Source: Leptospira sp. 96542
GTDB taxonomy: Bacteria; Spirochaetota; Leptospiria; Leptospirales; Leptospiraceae
Length of the DNA stretch: 8,967 bases
Reading direction: 5' to 3'
Assembly (NCBI GenBank): GCA_029310945.1
Contig: JARJFC010000093.1
Location: 1 to 8,967, forward strand
The translations under genes were made by a program, and so were the position numbers. The number at the start of each line of letters is the position of its first letter. The first letter of the stretch is position 1. Shown here piece by piece: positions 1 to 5,481 of this stretch. Below the pieces are notes generated by a model. The model saw only the letters and a list, made by a program, of their open reading frames with translations, ran no database searches and was not told where the DNA came from.

Positions 1-126
1 GATTTACCAAGTTTTGTGAATGTTTTTTTAAATGAAGCAAATGAAGAATTGGGTAAAAAAGTAAATGATTTGGATGAGGAATTTTATATATTTTTTAAAA
101 ATAAAATATTTAAGAATAATTTAGAA
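1..126. other. AT-rich foreign segment at the contig start
   Basis: The first 120 bases contain only 23 G or C (about 19%), then composition switches abruptly to the high GC of the rest of the window between about 121 and 143. The plus-strand frame beginning at base 1 is open throughout, while the other two plus frames stop early (tga at 17-19 and 33-35). The reading is rich in Asn, Lys, Glu and Phe, so this is probably a coding fragment from a very AT-rich genome. It happens to be in frame with the PilW fragment that follows, which gives a misleading fused reading frame. No prepilin or PilW feature is visible in it. I infer a chimeric join rather than gene transfer; the source organism cannot be named from 42 codons. 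Confidence 0.8.
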
Positions 127-603
127 GGCTCTCCCACCTCGGGAGGCCAGCCTTCGGATTGCCTGGGCAGCGGCCTGCCCGCCCACACCTTGACACTCAA
201 CGAGGGCACGGGCCTGTCCCTGAGTTACCACCCCACGCGCAACCGTTATTACCTGTCCACGGGCAGTTCGGGGCGATCCGAGCTCTACTGCGCGAGCGCC
301 CAGGGGGCACCGGGTCAGCCCCTGGTGGACAACGTCGAAAGGCTGCGGCTCTGGTATGGCGAGGCCGCGGCCGCCGCGCCCTGGCGCGTGGCGCGTTATG
401 TCGGCGCCGAGGCGGTGGGCGATTGGAACCGCGTGCTCAGCGTGCGACTGTGCCTGTTGATGCGAGGCAGCGAGGCCGTGCTGGGCGAAGACGACGCCCT
501 GGACTACCGGGATTGCGAGGGTGAGCCCGCGCGCGCCGAGGATCGGCACCCCCGTCGCGCCTACTTCACGACGGCAACCTTGCGAGGGCGGATGGCATGG
601 TGA
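127..603 (+). CDS. pilW: PilW, type IV pilus minor pilin, C-terminal fragment
   Basis: This is the C-terminal ~158 residues of a PilW-type minor pilin; the N-terminal prepilin helix is missing because the gene runs into the AT-rich segment. PilW is a minor pilin that primes and supports assembly of type IV pili at the inner membrane. Visible family features, in order, are a Ser-Asp-Cys-Leu-Gly segment near the start, a second Cys in a Leu-Tyr-Cys strand, the NVERLRLWYG strand, DWNRVLSVRLCLLMRG, and the terminal RRAYFTTATLRGRMAW. The last matches the usual PilW ending of Phe-Thr-Thr followed by Leu-Arg-x-Arg. The stop at 601-603 lies inside the start region of pilX (overlap 597-603), so the two are translationally coupled. 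Assignment rests on these motifs and on pilX following directly. Confidence 0.75.
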   Translation, partial: GSPTSGGQPSDCLGSGLPAHTLTLNEGTGLSLSYHPTRNRYYLSTGSSGRSELYCASAQGAPGQPLVDNVERLRLWYGEAAAAAPWRVARYVGAEAVGDWNRVLSVRLCLLMRGSEAVLGEDDALDYRDCEGEPARAEDRHPRRAYFTTATLRGRMAW

Positions 604-1316
604 GGCGACCCGTGTACGGGCGCTTGCTCCTTGAAGGAGGCTCGCGTCACCGTCGCGCGAGCAGCGCTGCCCGGCGGCGCGAGCGTGGCGTGACGCTGCT
701 GGTGGTGATGGTGTTGTTGCTGATCTTGTCGCTGTCGGCCGCCGCGGTCTTGCGCAACGCCGTGTCTGGCGAGCGTTTCGCGCACAACCTGCGGCAGCAG
801 CTCCTGGCCCAGCAGCAGGCTGAGCTGGCCTTGCGCCACTGCGAAGCCGAATTGCGCCTGCCGGATGGAAGTGAGGCCGGCGTGCCTCCGGGGGTGCGCT
901 TGCGTGATCCGGTCTTGGCGGAGGCCGCGCTCATGCGCACGGCCTGGGATGCGCCGCCCGCATGGCGTCAGGGCGCTAATTGGACTGGCGCGGGCGGTGC
1001 GCGCCTGGTGTTGCCGCAGGACCAGGCTGGCTGGCCTCCAGCCGGTGTGATGCCCGGGCGACGGCCCGAATGCCTGGTTGAGCTGCAGGTGCTGGCCGAT
1101 GGCGTGCTGGTGTACGTCATCACCGCGCGGGGTTTCAGTCCGGCGTATCCCGCCAGTGCAGGCGCGGATCTCAACGCCATCCCGGCCGGAGCCGCCGTCG
1201 CCTGGGGACAGTCCATCCTCCTGTTGGGTGCGCTGGCGTCTGGGGACGAGGCATTGGTGCAGCGTCCCATCCTGGATCGACTCTGGCGGCGTGTCCTGCA
1301 GCCGCCGCAGTCATGA
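597..1316 (+). CDS. pilX: PilX, type IV pilus minor pilin
   Basis: This is a complete 239-residue PilX-family minor pilin. A basic leader of 31 residues (RRRERG) ends in the Gly of a prepilin peptidase site. The hydrophobic helix VTLLVVMVLLLILSLSAAAVL (residues 32-52) follows, then the PilX N-terminal pattern RNAVSGERFAHNLRQQLLAQQQAELALRHCEAEL. Position +5 of the mature protein is Val rather than Glu, as is common in PilX and GspK-like tip pilins. Cys82 and Cys159 could form the disulfide typical of minor pilins. PilX works in the minor-pilin complex that initiates pilus assembly. The start at 597 overlaps the end of pilW. A GAAGGAGG run at 636-643 has no start codon at a usable distance, so the upstream ATG was kept. 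The stop TGA overlaps an ATG (1313-1316). Confidence 0.85.
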   Translation: MVRRPVYGRLLLEGGSRHRRASSAARRRERGVTLLVVMVLLLILSLSAAAVLRNAVSGERFAHNLRQQLLAQQQAELALRHCEAELRLPDGSEAGVPPGVRLRDPVLAEAALMRTAWDAPPAWRQGANWTGAGGARLVLPQDQAGWPPAGVMPGRRPECLVELQVLADGVLVYVITARGFSPAYPASAGADLNAIPAGAAVAWGQSILLLGALASGDEALVQRPILDRLWRRVLQPPQS

Positions 1317-1359
1317 CACCCCGCATGCAGGCACATCCTGGTTCATGAAAGGAGCGTAC

Positions 1360-1494
1360 ATGGGGAACATGCGCAGACGGGGAGCGTGGTTCAGTTCGTC
1401 TGGTCTACGCAGACAGGCGAGGGCTGAGGTCAGCGCAGGTGGTTACACCTTGATCGAGTTGATGGTCGTGGTGGTCATCGTCGGTATCCTGGCC
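1360..1494 (+). CDS. type IV prepilin (PilE-like), truncated after 45 codons
   Basis: This is the N-terminus of a type IV pilin: a 28-residue basic leader ending Ala-Gly-Gly, then the mature helix YTLIELMVVVVIVGILA. The peptidase site is Gly-Tyr (Tyr replaces the usual Phe) and the conserved Glu+5 is present. The protein stops matching the family after codon 45 (base 1494), exactly where the Illumina adapter core begins. The next residues, Arg-Ser-Glu-Glu and onward, are adapter and antisense kinase sequence, not pilin. A family member would continue for roughly 100-120 residues. The start at 1360 is chosen for the AAGGAG at 1349-1354, five bases upstream. An in-frame ATG at 1345 is an alternative. 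It is probably a PilE-like minor pilin closing the pilV-pilW-pilX type operon; a major pilin cannot be excluded. Confidence 0.8.
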
Positions 1495-1507
1495 AGATCG
1501 GAAGAGC
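1495..1507. other. Illumina adapter core at a chimeric junction
   Basis: The bases read AGATCGGAAGAGC, identical to the 13-base stem shared by the standard Illumina adapters (GCTCTTCCGATCT on the other strand). On the left the prepilin frame loses family identity at base 1494. On the right the minus-strand kinase loses identity at the GSGIG turn (base 1508, with one or two bases shared). A 13-mer is expected by chance well under once in a thousand windows of this size, and here it sits exactly between two truncated genes. The join is therefore almost certainly a library or assembly artefact. Confidence 0.93.
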
Positions 1508-2750
1508 CGATGCCGCTGCCGCGCCCGCCGTTGCCCCGCAGGCGATGGAAGCGCCGGAAGATCGCCTCGCGTTCGTTCGCTGGCACGCCCGGTCCGTCGT
1601 CGGCCACTTCCACGTAGGCCGCCGGGCCGCCACTTGTGTCGATGCAGCCACAGCGCACGCGCACGCGTCCCTGCTCGGGCGTGTAGCGCAGGGCGTTGTC
1701 CACGAGGTTGCGCAGCAGGATGCCGACTTCGTCGATGTTGCACTCGACGCGCGCGGGTGCCACTTCGAGCATCAGGGCCCGCTGTCGGGTTTGCGCGAAG
1801 ATTTCGAACTCCCGCGCGACGTGGATCGCCAGCTCGCTCAGGTCGGCGGTTTCGCGCCGAGGGGCGTGTTCACCGGCGTTCAGGCGCGCCAGGTCCAGCA
1901 ATTGCTCGGACAGGCGCGTGTTGCGTTCGGCCACGGCGGCCAGCTTGACCAGGGCCGCGTCTTTTTCCGCCGCCGTGCGCGCATGCAGGGCCACGTGGGC
2001 CTGGGCCTGCAACGCGGCCAGGGGCGTGCGCAGCTCGTGGGCGGCATCGCTGATGAAGCGCCGCTCGTTCTCCACGGCTTCGTCCAGCTGGGTCAGCACG
2101 CGGTTGAAGGAGGCGACCAGGGGTTGCAGCTCGGTCGGCAGGTGGGTGGTCGACAAGGGCGTGAGGTCGAAGGTGCCGCGCTTGCGCAGCGTGCCCTCCA
2201 GCTCCGCCACGGGCTTGAGCGAACGCCGCACGGCGACGTAGGTGATCATGCCCACGAAGCACACCAGCAGCGTCAGGATCCCGAGGATGGCCACCGCTTT
2301 CTGCCGCAGCTCGGCATCGAGCTCGCTGTGCAGGCGGCCCACCTGCACATGGTGGCGCCGGCCGCTGTCGGACACGGAGTAAACCCGCCAGCGTTGTCCA
2401 CCGGCCATGAGGCTGGCGAATCCGTCGGTGAAATCCGGCTTGAGCGCGGTCGTGGGGGCGCCCGGCGTGTGCGCGATCAGCTGCGACCGGTTGGACCAGG
2501 CCTGGAAGACCAGCGTGGGGTCCTCGGACAGCGAGGAGGTGGGGGCCGCAAGCACCTTCTTGGTGGCGTGGTCGTTGGTGTCCGGGGGAATGGCGTTCAG
2601 GATGTGGGTGGCGAAGTTCTGGAGCCCCTTGTCGGCGATGCTGGTTTCGCTCTGCTTGAGGAAGAACCACAGGGCGACTAGGGCCAGCGCCCAGGTCGCC
2701 AGGATGGTGCCGACCAAGGCCCGCAGGATGTTGCCGCGCAGCGAGTTCAC
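1508..2750 (-). CDS. sensor histidine kinase (QseC-like), C-terminally truncated
   Basis: This is an inner-membrane sensor kinase that would phosphorylate the adjacent response regulator. Order from the GTG start: TM1 (about residues 8-31), a periplasmic sensor region of about 120 residues, TM2 (about 152-175), a HAMP-like linker, HisKA with FISDAAHELRTPLAAL (phosphoacceptor His238), N box LLRNLVDNALRYTP (Asn352), G1 DDGPGVP (385-391), F box IFRRFHRL and G2 GSGIG (411-415). It breaks off inside G2 at the adapter, so an estimated 35-50 residues that complete the ATP lid are missing; the apparent extension towards 1443 is artefactual. The GTG start (2750-2748) overlaps the regulator's TGA as GTGA, so translation is coupled. 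Layout resembles QseC/PmrB/TctE kinases. The signal sensed is not deducible. Confidence 0.9.
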
Positions 2751-3412
2751 GGCAAGGCCTCGCCAATCATGTAGCCATGGCCGTGCAGGGTGGTGATCAG
2801 GTCCTCGCCGAGCTTGCGGCGCAGCTGGTAGATGAAGACGGCGATGGTGTTGCTCTCGATGCTGCCGCCGCTGCCATAGACCACGTCCTCCAGGTGGGCG
2901 CGCGTGACGACGTGGCCGGGCCGCTCCAGCAAGGCCGTCAGCGTGCGGTACTCGTGCGCGCTCAATGAAATGCGTTTGCCCGCGCGCGTGACCAGGCGCT
3001 TGCTCCGGTCGATCTGGATATCGCGGTAGGTGAAGACTGGCACCACGCGGCCCTGGCTGCGCCGGATGACGGCGCGCACCCGCGCCCACAGTTCGTCGAC
3101 CTGGAAGGGCTTGACCAGGTAGTCATCGGCCCCCGCGTCCAGGCCCTGGATGCGTTCGCTCAGCTGGCCTCGCGCGGTGAGCATGAGCACGGGCGTCACG
3201 TCGTAGCGCTCCCGCATGGCCTTGAGCACCGTCAGGCCGGATTCTCCGGGCAGGCCGATGTCGAGCAGCACCGCCGTGTAAGCGTGGTCGGTCAGGGCCA
3301 GACGCGCTCCCGCGGCGTCGTCCGCATGGTCGATCTGCCAGGCGTTCTGACGCGCGCCGGCGCAGATCGCGTCCGCGAGCATGGCGTCGTCTTCTACGAG
3401 CAGCAGGTGCAT
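2747..3412 (-). CDS. OmpR/PhoB-family response regulator (QseB-like)
   Basis: This is a complete 221-residue DNA-binding response regulator, the usual length for QseB/PmrA-type proteins. The receiver domain (1-116) has the acidic pocket Glu7-Asp8-Asp9, phosphoacceptor Asp51 in VLLDIGLPGESG, Thr79 in MLTA and Lys101 in YLVKPF. The winged helix (about 125-219) has the normal OmpR-type pattern: LSAHEYRTLTALLERPGHVVTRAHLEDVVYG, then SNTIAVFIYQLRRKLG and a terminal wing ending HGYMIGEALP. The start is set at MHLLLVEDD; the longer upstream reading is low-complexity and crosses the operator. It is followed with GTGA overlap by the kinase and lies divergent from the mipA-like operon. Two tandem-repeat operators lie in the shared upstream region, so I infer autoregulation and control of the divergent operon. 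The exact subfamily (QseB, PmrA or TctD) is not resolved. Confidence 0.93.
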   Translation of the reverse strand: MHLLLVEDDAMLADAICAGARQNAWQIDHADDAAGARLALTDHAYTAVLLDIGLPGESGLTVLKAMRERYDVTPVLMLTARGQLSERIQGLDAGADDYLVKPFQVDELWARVRAVIRRSQGRVVPVFTYRDIQIDRSKRLVTRAGKRISLSAHEYRTLTALLERPGHVVTRAHLEDVVYGSGGSIESNTIAVFIYQLRRKLGEDLITTLHGHGYMIGEALP

Positions 3413-3469
3413 GGTCCGAGTCGGAGGGTTCCAGGGGCGGTCGGCGGAAATCCGATTGTGAACGGGAGG

Positions 3470-3489
3470 GATGAACGCCGGATGAAGAC
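3470..3489 (-). promoter_or_regulatory. tandem-repeat operator facing the response-regulator gene
   Basis: On the plus strand GATGAA (3470-3475), five bases, then GATGAA (3481-3486). Read in the direction of regulator transcription this is TTCATC-N5-TTCATC, an 11-base (one helical turn) tandem repeat typical of sites bound by OmpR/PhoB-family dimers. It lies 58-77 bases upstream of the regulator ATG. With three flanking bases it matches the operator at 3517-3536 at 18 of 20 positions in inverted orientation. Confidence 0.7.
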
Positions 3490-3516
3490 CCGGCCCCGTG
3501 GCGCGCATGGCCCACC

Positions 3517-3536
3517 GTCTTCATCCATCGTTCATC
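3517..3536 (+). promoter_or_regulatory. tandem-repeat operator facing the mipA-like operon
   Basis: TTCATC (3520-3525), five bases, TTCATC (3531-3536), preceded by GTC: again an 11-base tandem repeat. A further partial TTCAT follows at 3537-3541. It points towards the plus-strand operon and is the near-perfect inverted copy of 3470-3489. Together the two sites have the shape of a shared divergent control region for the adjacent OmpR-family regulator. Confidence 0.7.
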
Positions 3537-3579
3537 TTCATAACGACTTTTTAAAGCGGCTCGCGCAGTATCACGGCAT

Positions 3580-3602
3580 GCGGCGCCCGTGGCGGGAGCC
3601 GC
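3580..3602 (+). other. strong hairpin in the probable 5' leader of the mipA-like operon
   Basis: GCGGC (3580-3584) pairs with GCCGC (3598-3602) and CCCG (3586-3589) with CGGG (3593-3596). Nine pairs are separated by a single G/A mismatch and closed by a three-base loop. No T run follows directly, so it is not a standard intrinsic terminator. If transcription starts near 3560 it would lie close to the mRNA 5' end, about 54 bases before the start codon. Confidence 0.45.
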
Positions 3603-3656
3603 CGATGGTATCCCCCTTGGGTCTTGCCGCTTTTTCCGTTCCAGGAGTGTCCCTGC

Positions 3657-4466
3657 ATGAAGTTCGCATCCGTATCGTCCACTGTCTCGCCCCTGGTCCC
3701 TGGCGCCCGTCATCGGTCCTGGGCCTGGGTGGTGCTGGCGCTCACCCTCGGCGCTGGCACGGTCTGGGCGCAAGAGAACCCAGCCCCGCGTCCCGAGGCG
3801 CAATGGGGCATCGGCCTGGGCGCGGACGTGCACCAGCGGCCTTACCGTGGCGTGGACAACGAGGCCCAGGCCATTCCCTTGCTCTACTACGAGAACGACT
3901 GGCTGCGCCTGATCGGGCCCAGCCTGGAACTCAAGCTGCCCTCCGCCGGACCCGTGGCCCTGCGTCTCAAGGCGCGTTATTCACGCAACGGTTACGAGGC
4001 CTCCGACGCCCGCTACCTGCAGGGCATGGACGAGCGCAAGGACGCGGTCTGGCTGGGTGGGGAAGCCGTCTGGCGCACCTCCGTGGTGAACCTGTCGGCC
4101 GAACTGCTGTCCGACGCATCGGGTTACAGCGACGGCCTGCAATTCAAGCTGCAGGCCGATCGCCACTGGGGCTTCGGCCGCTTCCACCTCACGCCCCGGC
4201 TGGCCGCCATCCAGCTGGACCGGGCCTACGTCGACTACTACTACGGCGTCAAGGCGTCGGAAGCGCGCAATGACCGGCCGCGCTACGAAGGCGCGTCAAC
4301 GCTGAACCTCGAACTGGGCTTGCGCCTGGACTACGGCCTGCGCCCCGCGCAGAACCTGTTCCTGGACCTGCGAGGCAGCCGACTGGGTGACACGATCACC
4401 GACAGCCCCTTGGTCGAGCGTGCCAGCCCGGCGGGCCTGGTCCTCGGTTATCTCTACCGTTTCTGA
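3657..4466 (+). CDS. MipA/OmpV-family outer-membrane protein
   Basis: This is a 269-residue outer-membrane beta-barrel of the MipA/OmpV family (MltA-interacting-protein-like). A Sec signal peptide of about 38 residues ends VWA before QENPA. The mature part shows family landmarks: PYRGVDNEAQAIPLLYYENDWLRLIGPSLELKL, the LQGMDERKDAVWLGG strand, LLSDASGYSDGLQFKLQ, AYVDYYYGVKASEA (the conserved YYGV segment), DTITDSPLVE, and a C-terminal aromatic YLYRF as expected for insertion by the Bam machinery. The start is chosen for AGGAG at 3643-3647, nine bases upstream; a TTG at 3624 lacks that support. Family members occur next to two-component systems and have been linked to envelope stress, peptidoglycan synthesis or permeability. 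Here it is the first gene of an operon with a Tat-exported hydrolase and a molybdenum hydroxylase. Its role in passing substrate through the outer membrane is inference. Confidence 0.9.
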   Translation: MKFASVSSTVSPLVPGARHRSWAWVVLALTLGAGTVWAQENPAPRPEAQWGIGLGADVHQRPYRGVDNEAQAIPLLYYENDWLRLIGPSLELKLPSAGPVALRLKARYSRNGYEASDARYLQGMDERKDAVWLGGEAVWRTSVVNLSAELLSDASGYSDGLQFKLQADRHWGFGRFHLTPRLAAIQLDRAYVDYYYGVKASEARNDRPRYEGASTLNLELGLRLDYGLRPAQNLFLDLRGSRLGDTITDSPLVERASPAGLVLGYLYRF

Positions 4467-4476
4467 GGCGCAGCGC

Positions 4477-5481
4477 ATGGACCTGCAACGCCGACGATGG
4501 TTGCGCCTGGGCGCCGCGCTCGCAGTGACCGGCACCTGGCCTGCATGGACCGCCCAGGCCCAGCCCGGGGGCGGGGAGTCCGTGGACGGCCGCGGGGCTT
4601 TCAGCACCCGCGACATCGAGTGGATCGATGCCCGCCGGCAACGTGCCGTTCCCGCTCGCCTGTATTTGCCACAGGCCACGCGGCCCGTGCCGCTGATGGT
4701 GTTCTCGCACGGCATTGGGGGCTCTCGCCTGGGCTACACCTGGCTGGGCCAGCACGCCGCGCGCCATGGCATCGCCTGCCTGCATCTGCAGCATGTGGGC
4801 AGTGACCGGCAACTCTGGAGCGGCAACATCTTCAACCTCGTGGGCCGGCTCCAGGCCGCGGCGCAAGACAGCGAGGCCATCGCCCGCGCGCGGGACGTGC
4901 GCTTCGCGCTTGACGAACTGCTGACGGGCGAACTGGCACCCCGTTTCGACGCCGAGCGCATCGTCGCCGCCGGGCACAGCTATGGAGCCAACACCACCTT
5001 GCTGGTCAGCGGCGCCAGCGTCGAGCGCGAAGGGCGCCTGGTCGAACTGCGGGACGACCGGGTGCGCGCCGCCATCGTCCTGTCGGCGCCGCCTTTCTAT
5101 GGCGAGGCCGAGCCGCGCGAAATCCTGCGCAAGGTGCAGCTGCCCAGCCTGCACGTCACCTGCACCGAGGACGTGATCCGCATTCCCGGCTACTACAGCG
5201 GTGCCGAAGACCGCCTGGCGGTGTTCGACGCCATCGGCAGCCCGCGCAAGTGGCTGGCCGTCTATGAAGGTGGCTCGCACAGCATGTTCACCGACCGTGC
5301 CGGCACGGGCGGTGCCCTCAACCCCAAGGCCAAGCAGGCCACGGCCGCGCTCGCCGTGGCCTTCGTGCGTGCCGTGCTTGATGGCGACGCGCAGGCCCTG
5401 GCCGCCTGGCCCGAACGGCACGCCGACATCCTGGCGCTGTTCGCCGCCGTCGGCCTGGACCCACAACGGAGTGAATCATGA
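4477..5481 (+). CDS. Tat-exported alpha/beta hydrolase (dienelactone hydrolase/PAF-acetylhydrolase-like)
   Basis: This is a 334-residue alpha/beta hydrolase. The N-terminus MDLQRRRWLRLGAALAV has a twin-arginine motif and a hydrophobic stretch ending AQA (about residue 28), so export by Tat is likely. Catalytic features are the oxyanion region VFSHGIGGSR (75-84), the nucleophile elbow GHSYG with Ser168, an acid candidate in CTEDV (Asp232 or Glu231), and His268 in GGSHSMF. This order matches dienelactone hydrolase, chlorophyllase and PAF-acetylhydrolase-like enzymes, which cleave ester or lactone bonds. The actual substrate is unknown. It starts ten bases after the mipA-like stop, with a GAGG at 4465-4468 as weak ribosome site. 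Its TGA overlaps the next gene's ATG (5478-5481), so it is translationally coupled to the molybdenum hydroxylase subunit. This suggests it may prepare or finish the hydroxylase's substrate. Confidence 0.87.
   Translation: MDLQRRRWLRLGAALAVTGTWPAWTAQAQPGGGESVDGRGAFSTRDIEWIDARRQRAVPARLYLPQATRPVPLMVFSHGIGGSRLGYTWLGQHAARHGIACLHLQHVGSDRQLWSGNIFNLVGRLQAAAQDSEAIARARDVRFALDELLTGELAPRFDAERIVAAGHSYGANTTLLVSGASVEREGRLVELRDDRVRAAIVLSAPPFYGEAEPREILRKVQLPSLHVTCTEDVIRIPGYYSGAEDRLAVFDAIGSPRKWLAVYEGGSHSMFTDRAGTGGALNPKAKQATAALAVAFVRAVLDGDAQALAAWPERHADILALFAAVGLDPQRSES

Larger units (their letters stand above)
3413..3656. promoter_or_regulatory. divergent promoter region between the regulator and the mipA-like operon
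   Basis: This is a 244-base gene-free region between two divergent transcription units. It holds the two mirror-image operators (3470-3489 and 3517-3536), a short AT-rich stretch just after the right one (3537-3556), and a strong leader hairpin (3580-3602). A weak -10 candidate for the plus-strand operon is TTTAAA at 3550-3555, 13 bases after the right operator; activator-dependent OmpR-family promoters often have poor core elements. For the regulator the best I see is CACAAT on the minus strand at 3460-3455. Neither is convincing alone. The ribosome binding site for the mipA-like gene is AGGAG at 3643-3647. Confidence 0.65.

Noticed and set aside
127..165. Inverted repeat CTCCC/GGGAG near the AT-rich to GC-rich switch as a mobile-element end
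   Set aside because: It is a five-base stem with no transposase, target duplication or matching second end, so it is not evidence for an element.
16..603. A single 195-codon gene joining the AT-rich head to PilW
   Set aside because: The composition break and the missing prepilin N-terminus show the fusion is an accident of frame, not one protein.
1443..1507. Kinase C-terminus as read through to its apparent stop
   Set aside because: After GSGIG the reading is adapter and then antisense prepilin sequence; it lacks the normal end of the ATP-binding domain.
1545..2681. Plus-strand open frame of 378 codons
   Set aside because: It lies antisense to the histidine kinase, which has all expected motifs; the composition (Gln, His, Gly, Arg rich) is typical of a shadow of a GC-rich gene.
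4396..5466. Minus-strand open frame of 356 codons
   Set aside because: It is antisense to the alpha/beta hydrolase, whose catalytic triad is visible in the plus strand.
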